Shown piece after piece: positions 1 to 11,389 of a stretch of 64,000 bases of DNA. The notes under the pieces are model-generated. The model made no database searches. It had not been told where the DNA came from and saw only the letters and a program-made list of their open reading frames with translations. The stretch covers positions 38,740,766 through 38,804,765 of the forward strand of contig OX387184.1 in NCBI GenBank assembly GCA_947561395.2, read 5' to 3'. The position numbers were made by a program, and so were the translations under genes. Source of the stretch: Buxus sempervirens. Its lineage: Eukaryota > Streptophyta > Magnoliopsida > Buxales > Buxaceae. Each line of letters starts with the position of its first letter. The stretch's first letter is position 1.

Positions 1-1375
1 ACGCTCATCTCATGCGAGGTTCGCGCGAGGTCGCGTGAACCTCGCGCCCACCTTTTTTTTTATGTGTTTTTCACGTTTTCGGTCCGCCCGGCCCGCGCCG
101 ACCTCGCGCCTAGTGCCCGAGGTCGGCGCATACCCCTAAAAAATGCCAAATTGATATATTTTTGAAAATTTCCAAAAATGCCCTTTATTGTACCGCGGGG
201 GGCGAACCACCCCTTTTGTTCGTTGCGCATCCAACTCGTACCTTGGTACAGGGAGGTACCCCACCCCATGGGCTCCGCTTCGCTTCGCCCACAGGGCCCC
301 CGAGTACCTCCCCTTGGACCCAGCACAATGAGCCAGTTTTTTTTCTGACAGAGTGTCTTTTTGTGTGATTATTGTTAGATGTGAATGCTATTTCTGAACC
401 GAACCGGATAAACCAATAGGGTTTCTGGGTCACCCGGAAACCCGACATGGGACTTGGACTCCCGGTCCAACTTGACTTCCAGTGGGCCTTCCAACGGGGC
501 CCACCAAGTCCAATAAACACCAAAGCATGCCATTAAAATAACTTAAGTAAAATGAACAATTTGAACCGGGCGGGCCAAACCCAATGCGGCCCACCCGAGC
601 CTTGTTATGTGAAATTGATGCATGAAGTGCGTGGTTTGGCCGAGACCAAGGGCAAGGGCCTACCGGGCCCGCCAAAGCCCACCAACTGAACCAAGGAAGG
701 GTGCAAACCCTAATTTATGGTAACTTGGGCTTACAAGCCCAGATTCGGACTACGGGCCCCAAGCCCAGTGTCCAAATCACTTTGGCAAAATTAAAAAGAT
801 AAATTCGATAAAAAATACTTGGACACCATGTGGGCCCACCTTAGGGGCCCACAAACCGGTCTGGCCCACTTGTGCATGAAAAACACTTAACCTTCAAATC
901 TGAATCTAAAGTAAAATCAATGCACCAACCAAAGCCCAAAGGCCCTCCTAGGATAGGCCAAGGCCCACAAGGGCACACGGGCTTGACTAAGCCCACCAAG
1001 GACACCGTGGGCCTTCCAACGGGGCCCACCCAACCAGACTCAGATCACCTAAGTAATCAAGATAAAAGCAATTAAGAGGACCCACACCACTCAGGTGGTC
1101 CCGCCAGACTTAACCAAAATTGCATATCGGATTAGGAATCAGGTGAGACCTATGTAAGCTGACTCAAACCAGGGAACCCACGGGACCCGTCATCCGACGG
1201 GGTGGACCGGGGTGTCTACGGACTTCCCCGGACCACAACCGAGAACTGACTTAGAATCTCAAGCCGCAGACCAAAAGCCCTAATAGACAGGATTAGGCAC
1301 CCAGGTGTCCGCCTGCACCCCATCAGGCGGTGGCGACTCCGAATCACCCCGTGCCACGTTTCCCACGCGCGCACA
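1..1375 (+). mobile_element. L1: 3' part of a giant Tat-type LTR, cut by the window edge
   Basis: The right end reads GCGCGCACA, the same terminus as LTRs G and J, and is followed directly by integrase codons of element K. The stretch before the end (about 1195-1345) carries the family signature: a conserved block GGTGTCTACGGACTTCCCC and then GGTGGCGACTCC. The first 140 bases are a GC-rich block of GCGAGGTTCGCGCGAGG-like inverted motifs, comparable to the U5 block of J. Only the U5 side is in view, so whether L1 is a solo LTR or part of a full element is unknown. The right flank CCACC would be its target-site duplication; the left copy is outside the window. Confidence 0.85.
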
Positions 1376-1666
1376 CCACCTCTAGAAATAGAGGTCCGGC
1401 ATTATCCCGTCTATTGCTTCAGCATTGAGAAAAGTCCACAGAAGGAAAAACCTTGGTACGTAGACATTGAAGGATACCTGAAAGACTGGATTATACCAGA
1501 AAATGCCACGGCAGCTGAAAAGCACACGATTTAGAGCTTGGCAGGACAGTTCTTCCTTAATGGAGGTAAGGTATATAAGAAATCCTACAACGACTCGTTG
1601 CTGTTGTGTGTTGAGGATGAGGCACAAAAGTTGATTGATGAAGTCCATGGAGGCTTGTGTGGTGCG
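1376..1666 (+). pseudogene. K integrase, N-terminal zinc-binding part (fragment)
   Basis: Read from 1376 in frame, the translation contains PLEIEVRHYPVYC, then KPWYVDIEGYLKDW, then FFLNGGKVYKKSYNDSLLLC and EAQKLIDEVHGGLCG. This is the RNase H-to-integrase linker and the start of the HHCC zinc domain in Tat-lineage polyproteins. There is a premature TAG before SLAGQFF (around 1532). The left side is cut by LTR L1 and the right side by solo LTR L2, whose insertion duplicated GTGCG. The zinc domain resumes at 4780. Integrase normally joins element cDNA to host DNA; this copy cannot do so. Confidence 0.85.
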
Positions 1667-2637
1667 TGTGCGTGCGTTGGAAACGTCGCACGGGAAAATT
1701 TGGAGTCACCACCGCCTAATGGGGTGCAGGCGGACACCTGGGTGCCTAGTCTTGTCTATTATGGCTTGGTCTGCGGCTTGAGATTCTAAGTAGGGTCTCG
1801 GTTGTGGTCTGGGGAAGTCCGTAGACACCCCAGTCCACCCCTTCGGATGACGGGTCCCTATGGGTTCCCTGGTTTGAGTCAACTTTGGTTTCTCACCCGA
1901 TTCCTAATCCAGCATGCAATTTCGGTTAAGCTTGGCGGGACCACCTAAGTGGTGTGGGTCCCTGTTGGAAGGCCCACGGTGTCCTTGGTGTGCTTGGTTA
2001 AGCCCGCATGCCCCTGGTGGGCCTCCATCTAAGCCTGGGAGGCCCTTTGGGCTTTGGTGAGTTTAATTGATTTTACTTTTAGGATTCGAGTTTAAAATTA
2101 AAGTGATTTGCATGCAAGGGTGGGCCGGAATTTGTTTATGGGCCCATTGGGTGGGCCCACAATCGTTGTGAATGATTTATTCGACTTTATCTCATTTTTA
2201 ATCCTCAAAGTGGGCTAGACCATGGGCTTGGGCCCATTAGTCCAGGCTTGGACCGGGCGGTCCATGGTTCAGTGGGTTAGGGTATTGGACCCTACCCTGT
2301 TGGGTTGATGAGCCTGGTGGGCCCGATAGGCCCATGCTCGCACTCACGGCCAAACCATTCCTACCTTAGCCAGCATGCTTTCTTTTTGGGCTTTGGCGGG
2401 CCTCATAAGGTTCAGCCCATTCGATTTATTTTGATTATCTTGTTTACTTTTAGATATGATCTTGGACTAGGTGGGGCCCGTTGGAAGGCCCACAAAGGGA
2501 TTCAAGTTGGGCTCGCAAGCCCGTGCACCATTTTGGGTTTCCGGTTGACCCGGAAACCCTACTGGTCTAATTGGTACGGTTCAAACAACCTAGAGAATCA
2601 GCAAACCTGCAAAAATAGGCTTTTGGAGAATCCTAAG

Positions 2638-2781
2638 GGCAACCGAAATCTACTTTCGGTCAAACACAACTTACAGTATAACCAAAAATACATTTCGGTT
2701 ACACTGTCTTTCTGGTTTAACCGAAATTAAATTTCGGTCAAGCCAGAAAGCCCCTGTAACCGATCTAAGTTTTCGGTTAAC
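2638..2781 (-). repeat. L2 U5 array: four hairpins at an exact 39-bp period
   Basis: Units start at 2638, 2677, 2716 and 2755. Each is a 27-nt stem-loop of 10-nt arm, 7-nt loop and 10-nt arm, followed by a 12-nt spacer. The stem core is AACCGAA paired with TTCGGTT. Loops differ (ATCTACT, AATACAT, ATTAAAT, CTAAGTT) while spacing stays fixed. The geometry matches the U5 array of LTR G, which has another stem sequence. Confidence 0.8.
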
Positions 2782-3935
2782 CTGCCGAAATTGATTTTTT
2801 GCATTTTTGAACAGAGAACCAGTCTAAGACACTTGTGAGCATGTATGGAGCTTCTGTGGGCCTCTGTGTGGGCCCACAGTGGTACGAATGAGAGCCATTT
2901 GGCTCACTCTTGGGGGCTTTCTAGGTTGACCACCAAGGGGAATCAAGGGGTTTCTTCCCCCCCTTTTCCAAACTAAACAAGCATCAACCAGGGATCTAGG
3001 ATCCCTGGTTTGGGTTTCCTTTACTCCAAGACAAATTAGCATGCTTTCATGAGGCTTAATAGAGAAATAAAGACAAGCAAAGACTTATCTAGGCATGCTT
3101 CTCATGCATCTCACGGTTGCAAAATAGCGATTCAAAACATGATGAAAACCTTATTGAAAACGCATGCATGAAAACAGTTGGAAGAGCATGCAATCATACA
3201 AGGCCAAAGCCTTGTATACAATAGCAATAGCAAATAGGCATACATCTCATGTATTTCAGCATATCAATATTACTTCGAAAACCTAACAAAATAGCACTTA
3301 AAGAAGGGTAGGGGAGGGGGCTTATGCCAGGGTTACATTCAGATTTACGTAGGAGGAAGATGCTCCTCTTGTCGACATGGAACCAGCACCACAACCATGA
3401 CCTTGAAATAGTGATCTAATGGGGGTGGTATGACCACTTTTAGACCAACCAAACCACCCTCTAACCGCTTTTTATACTACCGGGCTTACCTCCTTGTTAT
3501 ATGGAAGTGACCTTTCATCCAATGAGCATGAGGAGATGGCAAAAATGGCAAACTAGCATGCATATAGTGACTAAGACATGAAGTTACAACATGCTTGAAA
3601 ATTAAAGTGCTCCAAAGGAGCTGAAATTCATATATGTTGGATAAATTTTAGTGGGAATTCATACCTTACAATCGAAACACTCTTTGGAGGTGCGCTTGAA
3701 GCTCCTTGAGGTACCACAGCTCTTGGACAGCGCTTTTCCAAACACCAAGTCTTCACAAGGCCTCCTCCAAGGTCTCCAAGAAAGGAAGGAGGGGATGGGG
3801 AAGAGTTTCAAGTGATTTGGGAAGGGGTTTGGGGTGTTAGGAAGGGTTGGGAGGGTATAGAAGATAGGGACGAGCAGGGTAGGGAGAGGGAGAAAATCGA
3901 AGAACAGCCAACCCCTAGCCAAATGGCTGGAGTCC

Positions 3936-3945
3936 CTATTTATAG
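3936..3945 (-). promoter_or_regulatory. Probable TATA box of LTR L2
   Basis: The plus strand reads CTATTTATAG, so the minus strand reads CTATAAATAG. It lies about 10 bp downstream, in LTR orientation, of the U3 hairpin array, the same arrangement as in K. This would mark the U3/R boundary region. Confidence 0.55.
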
Positions 3946-3954
3946 CCAGAAAAG

Positions 3955-4189
3955 GGTAACCGAAATTAATTTTCGGTTTCACAGGATTCACAATATAACC
4001 GAAAATTTATTTCGGTTATATAGGATTTGTGCGTAAAATTTCGGTTGCTTTTGCACTCGATTGGCAGTTAATTTCTGTCAGGTATAGATTCGACAATCTG
4101 TCGGGCGATATTCGATTTCACTTTATGAACCAAAAATATATTTTGGTTATACATAATTTGTGTATAACTAGAATTTAATTTCGGTCATT
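3955..4189 (-). repeat. L2 U3 array: two pairs of 39-bp hairpin units
   Basis: Hairpins start at 3955 and 3994, then after a 103-bp non-repeated spacer at 4124 and 4163. Both pairs are 39 bp apart. The best unit (3994-4020) has perfect 10-bp arms TATAACCGAA and TTCGGTTATA around the 7-nt loop AATTTAT. The pair-spacer-pair layout is the same as in the U3 of LTR G (34154-34361), and the spacers share a CCGACAGATT motif. The stem sequence is the one used in this LTR's own U5 array. Confidence 0.8.
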
Positions 4190-4774
4190 GTGACAAAATT
4201 TTTTATATTTACAGATTGCTCCCTGGATTTGACCGATTTGACTTGATTTGACACTGAGATATTCGCAGATATCCCCCCTGTGCAATTTTGGATTAAACCC
4301 TGAGATATTTGGCAGATTTTGGGTATTTACGGATTGCTCCTTGAGATATTTTTCTGCGTTTCTCGCCACGTGTGCAGTTTCTTTGCCATGTGTGCAGTTT
4401 CCGACATTGCCACCCAGAAACTTCAACAACTCATATCTCCTTCATCCGGACTCCGATTCTAGCAAACTCAGTTGCGTTAGAACTGTATCGGAGCCCTCTA
4501 TCCAATGAAATAGGACTAAGCACCTGGCACGGGGTTCGGCAAAAAGTCAACTTTCGGCCCCCCCTCAAGTTTGACCGGCCTGCAGAACCTTCATCTGGAC
4601 CCCGATTCCAGCAAACTCAGTTGCGTTGGACTCGTGTTGGGATTCTCTATCCATTTAGATAAAAGCAAATTTTCTTTTGATCAAAAAGTCAATTTTCGAT
4701 CACTCAGGGTTCAACTTTTTAGCTAGGGTTTGTATTTTCGGCTCTTCCGAGAGCGCAAAAATGGGGTGCTTACG

Positions 4775-5859
4775 GTGCGCATATGCGTGGGCACATTTTA
4801 GCAAGAAAAGTCTTGAGAATGGGTTATTACTGGTTAACAATGGAATCTGATTGCTATGTTCACGTCAGGAAGTGCCAGTTGTGCTAGATTTATGCTAATA
4901 ATATCCATGCACCACCAAACATTATGTACTCCATGAATTCACCTTGGCCGTTTGCCATCTGGGGAATCGACATGATTGGGCAGATCCATCCTAAGGCATC
5001 AAATGGGCATCTATTCATCATGATCGCAATCGATTACTTTACCAAGTGGGTAGAAGCCATGTCCTATACAGATGTGAAAGTGTCGCATGTGCTCAAATTC
5101 ATTAGGAACAACATCGTTTGCCGTTATGGTGTACCTGAGGCACTTATCACAGACAATGCCAAGAATTTGAGCAACAAGGACATGGAAAAGATGTGCGAGG
5201 ATTTGAAGATCAGACATCTGAATTCCATAGCATACCGGCCCAAGATGAATGGAGTAGTAGAGGCTGCCAACAAGAACCTAAAGAAGATATTGGAAAAAAT
5301 GGTGGTCACTTACAGAGACTGGCATGAAAAGTTGCCTTATGCATTGCATGCGTATCGAACATCGATTAGGACATCGACTGGGCAACTCGTTTCTCCCTCG
5401 TATATGGAATGGAAGCAGTCCTTCCTATTGAAGTAAAAATTCCCTCCCTTAGAATTCTGAAATAAACAGAGATTGATGATGTTGAGTGGGAAGAATCAAG
5501 GTTTGACCAGCTACATTTGTTGGACGAGAAAAGAATCAAAGCTCTGTGTCACGGTCAGCTCTATCAACAAAGAATAGCACGAGCTTACAATAAGAAGGTA
5601 ATACCATGAAGAAGATATTCCCACTCACGAAGAAGATATTCCAACTCCTTTCTCCCTCGTATATGGAATGGTAGACCTTGTCCTGAAGAAGATATTCCCC
5701 CACCAAGAAGATAACAGAGGGAAATTCAAGCCGAATTACGAAGGGCCATTTTTGGTTCAAAAAGTTCTATCCAAAGGAGAATTGATCCTAAAAGAGATGG
5801 ACGGAGCTATATATCCTGAGCCAATAAATGCAGATGCAATCAAATTGTACTATGTCTGA
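4775..5859 (+). pseudogene. K integrase: zinc domain remainder, DD35E core and C-terminal domain (broken)
   Basis: After the L2 insertion the frame resumes with ARKVLRMGYYWLTMESDC, then a stop in the CxxC motif (CQLC followed by TAG), then the catalytic core. In the ORF starting at 4924 the catalytic residues are D16 (WGID), D77 (ITDNAKN) and E113 (GVVEAANK), with the canonical 35-residue spacing between the last two. A 1-bp loss near 5381 shifts the frame before the VYGMEAVLPIEV segment. A stop follows LRILK near 5455. The tail at 5668-5859 (LVLKKIFPHQEDNRGKFKPN...GPFLV) is the C-terminal domain just before the normal end. Tat lineage; not functional. Confidence 0.88.
5603..5671 (+). other. 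Templated insertion patch inside K integrase
   Basis: The normal run from NKKV to LVLKK is replaced here by a patch of local copies. The stretch 5642-5671 matches 5383-5412 at 29 of 30 bases. Two further units read GAAGAAGATATTCC (about 5628 and earlier at 5608), copied from the downstream segment near 5685. This is the pattern left by repair synthesis that switches between nearby templates. Confidence 0.7.
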
Positions 5860-8044
5860 GATCGTTCCAATTGGGAAATGAAGAGAGGCCATCCTTGACT
5901 CTTCCTTAGATTGTAAATCCTTCCATACACCCTAAAGTTCTCCCCTAGTTAGACACTTTTGAGCCTTTAATATTTCTTTTCGACTTAGTACATGTGTTCT
6001 ACCCGTCAAATTGGGCATTCCTGGCCCCAAAAAAAAAAAAGAGAGAGAAAGAAAAGTTTCCAAAAAGGCAATTGTCAAAAGCAAAGTAAAGACAGCAGAA
6101 AGGGGAAAATGTGGACTCCACAAAGGAAATAAGTCAGGATGTAAGTCCCAACGACAAAGTAGAGCACTGTGCAAACCCGAATGTTGAAGCCTTTTGAGCC
6201 ATTTACCTTTCTTTCGAACTCCAAACCGAGCCTACATTTCATCCCATCTTTAAGACCTTTCGGATCCCAAAGAGAATGATCTTGAGCAAAATGGTCAAAT
6301 TTGCATCTGTTGGTGATGACAGAACTCAATCTTCCCTGAAAGGCCAAACACAGTGAAAACCCAAAAAAGGGCATTGTGTGCAAAAAGGGTCCGTTGTTGG
6401 AAAAAAGAGAGAGAGAGAGAGAAAGAAGAAAGAGCTGGTCACACCTTGGTTGGGTAGAAGGAAGAATGCAGTAAGAGCAAAAACAGGATGAGTAGTACAC
6501 TGGATGGAGACAGAAAAGTGATCTGAAGGGCCCAGACTGGCAGGCTGCGTGTGAGTCAGCGCTTCTCATCGGCCCGTGATGACAATGTTGCAAAAAATAT
6601 TAAGCACACTAAGTCTCATCTAGTTTAAGGACTAACCTTTGTGATAAATGTAGGCACAAGCACACACCACCACGTCTGTGTTTTTCTGTAATTGTTTTGT
6701 TTAACTATTTCTGAATCCCCCAGTGGTGCTGTCACCCTCTGAAGAAGAGTTCATTACCTTGACAACAGCCATCTTCGGTGGTGATGAGTAAAAGGCTCAA
6801 AATAAATCAAAGGACAGATCCTTGCCTACATCCCCCAGCGGATCGGTTACTAATGTTTTGTTTCTCTTACAGGATCAAACAAAGAAAACGAGCACTCTTT
6901 CTTCTAATCCCCAGCGGAGATCCCTTCCCCTTAATCCCCAGTGGAGCTCAATGGAAGGAGAGTATCCTTAAAAAGAGCAAGAACTCCACAAATCCCTAGA
7001 AGCGTATCATGTCCCCTCATAAAACCCCCGGCGAAAGCTCCAAAGCACAGGGGGTGTCATAACAGAGTTGCTTCAACTTGAGTGGTAGCCCATTATCTCC
7101 CCATGGAGTAGCCTGATCAGAAGTGCCACAAAAGACCAAGTAATCCCCCCAGCAAATCTGTCCACCCCAGGAGAATGCTCAAGTCCCCGGAGTAGTACCG
7201 CCATTATAGCTCCTTAGATCCCCGCGGAGTTGCCTAATCAAGTACCAAGTTGCGTCAATTCCCAGCGAAGTTTTGCATTATATCCCCAGCGGAGTTTCCT
7301 TCCCTAGAAGAGTGTCATGAAGATCCCTGAATCCCAGGCAAACTTTGCAGAAAAGAAGCCCAAATCGGCACTCAATGAGAAGAAGGGAGATAGATGAGAA
7401 CAAAAAAGAAGGGACTCTCCCTTAATCCCCAATGGAACTACTCCAAAGCCTCATCATAAAGAGGGTCCCTGCACCACCAAGGCTTGGAGAGAAAAAAAGC
7501 AAAGCAAAGGAACAATGGGCGAATTTGCCCCTTTTTGTAATTTTTGAATTCCCACTTTTGTAAATAGAATAGGATAGGGAAGGTGTGCGTGGTCTCCCAA
7601 AATGATGGACAGCAGCAAGAAAGCCTCCTCCCATCCTCTCACCCTCACTCCCAGTCCCCAACCTTAGTCTGGCCAAAATAAAAAATCCCAAATCTAAAAA
7701 AGAGTAGAAGAAATCAAAGCTGAAATCATCAAAAAGCTTTAATGGAACAAATGAAAAGAAAGAACATTATCGAGTGTCTTGCATCAACGCTGAAACAAAC
7801 TAATGAGCTCAAAACCAATCTTAACATTTCTTTCAAAACATAAACTAAAAGCCGAGGAACTGACCTACTGAAACCCAGGAAGGGTAAGGAGGCTCCAAAG
7901 CCCGGAAGTGACACCAAAATCTGGCGCTTCCCTTTCAGTGAACACAATTCAAGGAATGAGCTCGTCGACCATGTCGACAAAAATGCAAGGTGCAAAAATA
8001 AGGTTCTTTTTCTTCTTTGTCGTTCATCCCCAAGGTGACTCCGG
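5860..8044 (+). other. K 3' untranslated region with degenerate CCCCAGCGGAGTT repeats
   Basis: No convincing coding sequence was found between the end of integrase and the polypurine tract. An A run and GA microsatellites occur at 6027-6055 and 6405-6425. From about 6830 to 7440 a motif close to ATCCCCAGCGGAGTT recurs at irregular intervals of roughly 30-60 bp, with examples near 6828, 6905, 6938, 7218, 7264 and 7426. Its core GGAGTTGCC is close to the reverse complement of the GGCGACTCC motif near the 3' end of the Tat LTRs here. Confidence 0.6.
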
Positions 8045-8058
8045 CAAAGAGGGGCAAT
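8045..8058 (+). promoter_or_regulatory. Polypurine tract of K
   Basis: CAAAGAGGGGCAAT lies immediately before TGTAGACACC. It is the plus-strand primer for reverse transcription and fixes the 3' LTR start. The minus-strand equivalent in element I is nearly identical. Confidence 0.85.
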
Positions 8059-8736
8059 TGTAGACACCTGATTTTTGCTCCCCCAAAAATGCAAAAAATA
8101 AAATTTTGACTTTTTAATCCAATGAAAATTGACTATTAAACTTCCTCTCATTGAAAAGAGAATTCTGACACGATTCCGACGCAACTAAATTTGCATTAAT
8201 CGAAGTCCGGATGAAGAAGTTATGAGCTAGCAAAACTTGTGGGGAGCAGAAATTGACTTTTTGCTCAAGCCCAATTCAGCTGCATAACTTTATCACATTG
8301 GATAGCAGATCTCAACACAATTCCAACGCAACTGAGTTTGCTGGAATTGGAGTCCCGGAGAGCAAGATATGAGCAAAGCTGCATTTCGAGGAGCAGTTTT
8401 GCACTTCTGCTAAAAACTTGAATTTTTTGTCAAAGTTTAGCTTAGTGGATAGAAAATCTCGACCTGAATCCAATGCCACTGAGTTTGCTAAAAGCGGACA
8501 TCAGATAAAAAAGTTATGGCCAGTCAAAGTTTTCATAAAAGCTACCCACGTGGTGAAAAAGCAGAAAAAGACAAAACAAATAAAAATCTTGAATAGAATA
8601 ATAATATTTATTGAAATATCTAATTTTCGTATTTAAAATAAATGAAAAATAAAAAGGAAAATCGGATAAAAATCTGAATTTTCGCCAAAATGGAGAAGGG
8701 TTTGGCGTCCGCAAGCATTAAAAACATGTGTGACCA

Positions 8737-8914
8737 CATTTTAAGTGCGGTTTGGCCTAAACCGCACTTAAAATGCGGATGAAACCCTATCCCTAACGCC
8801 AGCTGTCGCTAGCTGGCGACAGCTGGCTGATTCGCGCGAGATTTGCGCACATAGGCGGCTTGACTGCACTTCAAATGCGGTTCAAGCCAAACTGCACTTG
8901 AACTGCGGTTTTGG
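8737..8914 (+). repeat. K U3 hairpin block next to the promoter
   Basis: A 17-bp perfect stem (8737-8753 with 8759-8775) encloses the loop GGCCT and contains GTGCGGTTT/AAACCGCAC. A second hairpin at 8798-8827 has arms GCCAGCTGTCGC and GCGACAGCTGGC with a 6-nt loop. Two further units centred on 8872 and 8900 lie 28 bp apart, with 7-nt loops (CTTCAAA, CTTGAAC) and TGCA/TGCG-type arms. The block ends about 10 bp before the TATA box. Confidence 0.75.
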
Positions 8915-8924
8915 AATTTTTTTC

Positions 8925-8931
8925 TATAAAA
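8925..8931 (+). promoter_or_regulatory. TATA box of K 3' LTR
   Basis: TATAAAA within TTTCTATAAAAGGGGG, directly downstream of the U3 hairpin block. It aligns in position with TATAAAA of LTR J (54464). Confidence 0.65.
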
Positions 8932-10588
8932 GGGGGCCCCAGCCCCCATTGCAAGAGGTTGTTGCTGGTCCCCCCTTTGTCTCCATTGTTCTCCCCCTGC
9001 TGAAATTCTTCTTCCCTACCAAAACCCCTCCTAATTCCCACTTTACCCTTGAAACTGCCTCTTTCACTTCTTCCTTCTCTTGTTAACCCCTTCAAGAACC
9101 AAAAGTGGTTGATTTTAGAGACCAGAGGAGGTGCTCCCAAGGCTGTTGTCTACATCACTCTGGGGATCCCCACCTGTCCAAAGAGGAAGGTAATACTAGG
9201 GTAAGTAAACTTGTTGTATTTTTGTGTATATAAAATCTTTTGAAGATATATGGTTTTGTTCACTTTAAGGCTTATTCCTCGGTATATTTTCTAACCGTTT
9301 GGCTCTCTTTGTGAATGATATGGAAGTCCCCATGAAAGAATGGTAGGAGGACGGTCCTCAGGTAGTATAGAAGGTCTCATATAGGCCATTTTTTATAATC
9401 TTTCTCTTGTTGGTTTATCTTCCATTTGAAAGAGAGGGGTTTGTCCTCTCATTTGTTGTATCTCATGTACCCTTAAAAAACCTTATCCCTCTCTCCCTTC
9501 TTTTGTCTAAAGTCGATGATTATTCCTTTGTGCGTTCGTGTCTCAAGAATATTTTATCTTCCCCTCCAGTCATCTTGCATGAAAAGCATGAGAATAGCTT
9601 AGTTGCACACACACATGCATCTTGTCGCTAGCATGATCAATGGAAATTTTTCGTGGTAGATAAATGTCATTTATTACACATATACATAATAAGCTTGTAT
9701 ATGCATGTTAGATCCCCTTAGTCATCTTCATAGCATGCATACGATTCCCTTCTAAGATTCGACTTACATGTCATTTGTGTATATAAATTGCTATCACTGT
9801 AGCGCCCCAGATTCGGGTCTGCCCTATCACGGCACCAACCCGTACCTGAGACCTACTTATGGGCCCAAAAGAACTGGATGAACATAGTTAACCCGGGCAA
9901 TTACAATGTAATCATCAAAGTGCATAAGATAAAGAAGCATGGAATTAAAATTTTCCATATAATAAAAGGGCACCTGTGTAATAACTCCAAAATACAATAT
10001 CTGAGTATACAAAAAGGAAACTAAGATCTCTCCATCACTATCTCTCACATGAGCATTAATATACAAAGATGATAATCTAAGGTTAACTCCAAGTTTACAA
10101 ATCCCAAAAAAATAATTACATCCTCGGTATATTTTCTAAAAAAACTAAATACAATATCACAAGGAGAACCCTACTATGGATAGTAGAAGCTCTCGGGCCT
10201 GTGCTCAAGCTCACCCTCAATATCTGCTCCAGTATGTGCCTCACCAAGCGGATCTGAAAACAAATCCGATAAAACAAAACACGTGAGAGTTAAAGTCCCA
10301 GTAAGTAGCAAACATGCATGAATGGAAACAGTTGATGCAATTTATATAATATCATGAATTGAAGCAATTTAGGCAGTTCATATAACATCATGAATAAAAG
10401 CAATTCATGCAATTAATATTCTCAAGTCAAGCATCTAAATAATATAACACATAAACTTTGCTCGATAGACCCAATCATTTACTACAAGTACGTCTTGGTA
10501 GAACTCATAATGTAAAACAAACCTTTTCCATCGGTTACTAAAACCATTGCCTCATTTTGCAAACCAAGAGGGAGTACTCAATACACAA

Positions 10589-10729
10589 ACCAAGTGGAAT
10601 TCCCCATCCACTACCATTTAACCAAGGCCAAGTGAGATCTACACCGTCACCGGCATTCAACAAAAGGGTAAGTGAGATCTACACCGTCACTACCAATCAA
10701 CCACGACCAAGTGAGATCTACACCGTCAC
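10589..10729 (-). repeat. Short tandem repeat in LTR E, period 39-40 bp
   Basis: Three copies of AAGTGAGATCTACACCGTCAC start at 10630, 10670 and 10709, preceded by a degenerate fourth. The period matches that of the hairpin arrays in G and L2, though this unit is not clearly self-complementary. Confidence 0.7.
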
Positions 10730-11389
10730 TTCATATCACATAAAGAGCTCATCATAACTTTATTAAATCAAGTTGATATTAACATGGTGTAAGGAATAAT
10801 CAATAAGCACTTCACATCCAAAGCCAATTCACAGTAGAATACATAGCCCATAAAGTCCATGAATTACGTATTTGAGAAGTGAGATAGTCTTAGGATCCCC
10901 AATAAAGTCACCATACCAAAAATCAACGGATTCCGAGACAAAAAGTTTCGGATCTCAAAAATATTCTAAGTCTTGTTAAAAATGTTGACTTTTCGGTGTA
11001 TAGTTTTTCTAGACAAATCTACAAGGAGTTTCGGGCTCAAATTTTGGTTGTAGTCTATTGAAGGGTAAACAAATCTCATAGAATTTTATGGGTTTCTGAA
11101 TCATTCATCTAGGTATCAAACCCAAAATGGGATTTTTGATAAAAATAGAGAAAACTGGAAATTTAGGCATGAACTGGAAAGTTGACTTTTTATTGGTTGG
11201 GAGTATTTTATTGGTTCCAAATGGGGGGTAAAACCTTATTTACATGTAAAGACTTAAGTAAATGGAGCAATAAGTACATAGGACATTTACTTAACTGTCT
11301 TTCATGTAATAAGGGTGCTGTGCAGGAGGCTTAAGTTGTTTGGAAAAGGGTTGGGGAGAAAAAGGGTGAATAACTCTCAAAAACAGGGT

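Larger units (their letters stand above)
1667..4774 (-). mobile_element. L2: solo Tat-type LTR, minus orientation, 3.1 kb
   Basis: On the plus strand it begins TGTGCGTGCG and ends GGTGCTTACG; in its own orientation it is (T)GTAAGCACC...CGCACA, the family termini of G and J. The 5-bp duplication GTGCG flanks it at 1662-1666 and 4775-4779, and removing the insert restores the K integrase frame. There are no primer-binding or coding sequences inside, so it is a solo LTR left by recombination. The last base is G where A is expected, a single change. It carries hairpin arrays in both the U3 and U5 parts and a TATA box between them. Confidence 0.9.
8059..9797 (+). repeat. K 3' LTR, first segment (U3, promoter, R)
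   Basis: It begins TGTAGACACC after the polypurine tract. It contains U3 sequence shared with G, A-flank and J (blocks of the type CAACGCAACTGAGTTTGC), a hairpin block at 8737-8914, a TATA box at 8925-8931 and GC-rich transcribed sequence after it. It is interrupted at 9797 by solo LTR E with target duplication ATCAC. The LTR continues at 23933. Short ORFs inside are not credible genes. Confidence 0.82.

Noticed and set aside
1..4774. L1 and L2 as terminal inverted repeats of one DNA transposon
   Set aside because: L2 has its own 5-bp duplication GTGCG, both are LTRs with TG...CA ends, and the sequence between them is integrase of K.
4924..5436. Intact host gene derived from integrase
   Set aside because: The 170-residue ORF has all three catalytic residues but is continuous with decayed upstream and downstream integrase and with K's polypurine tract and LTR.
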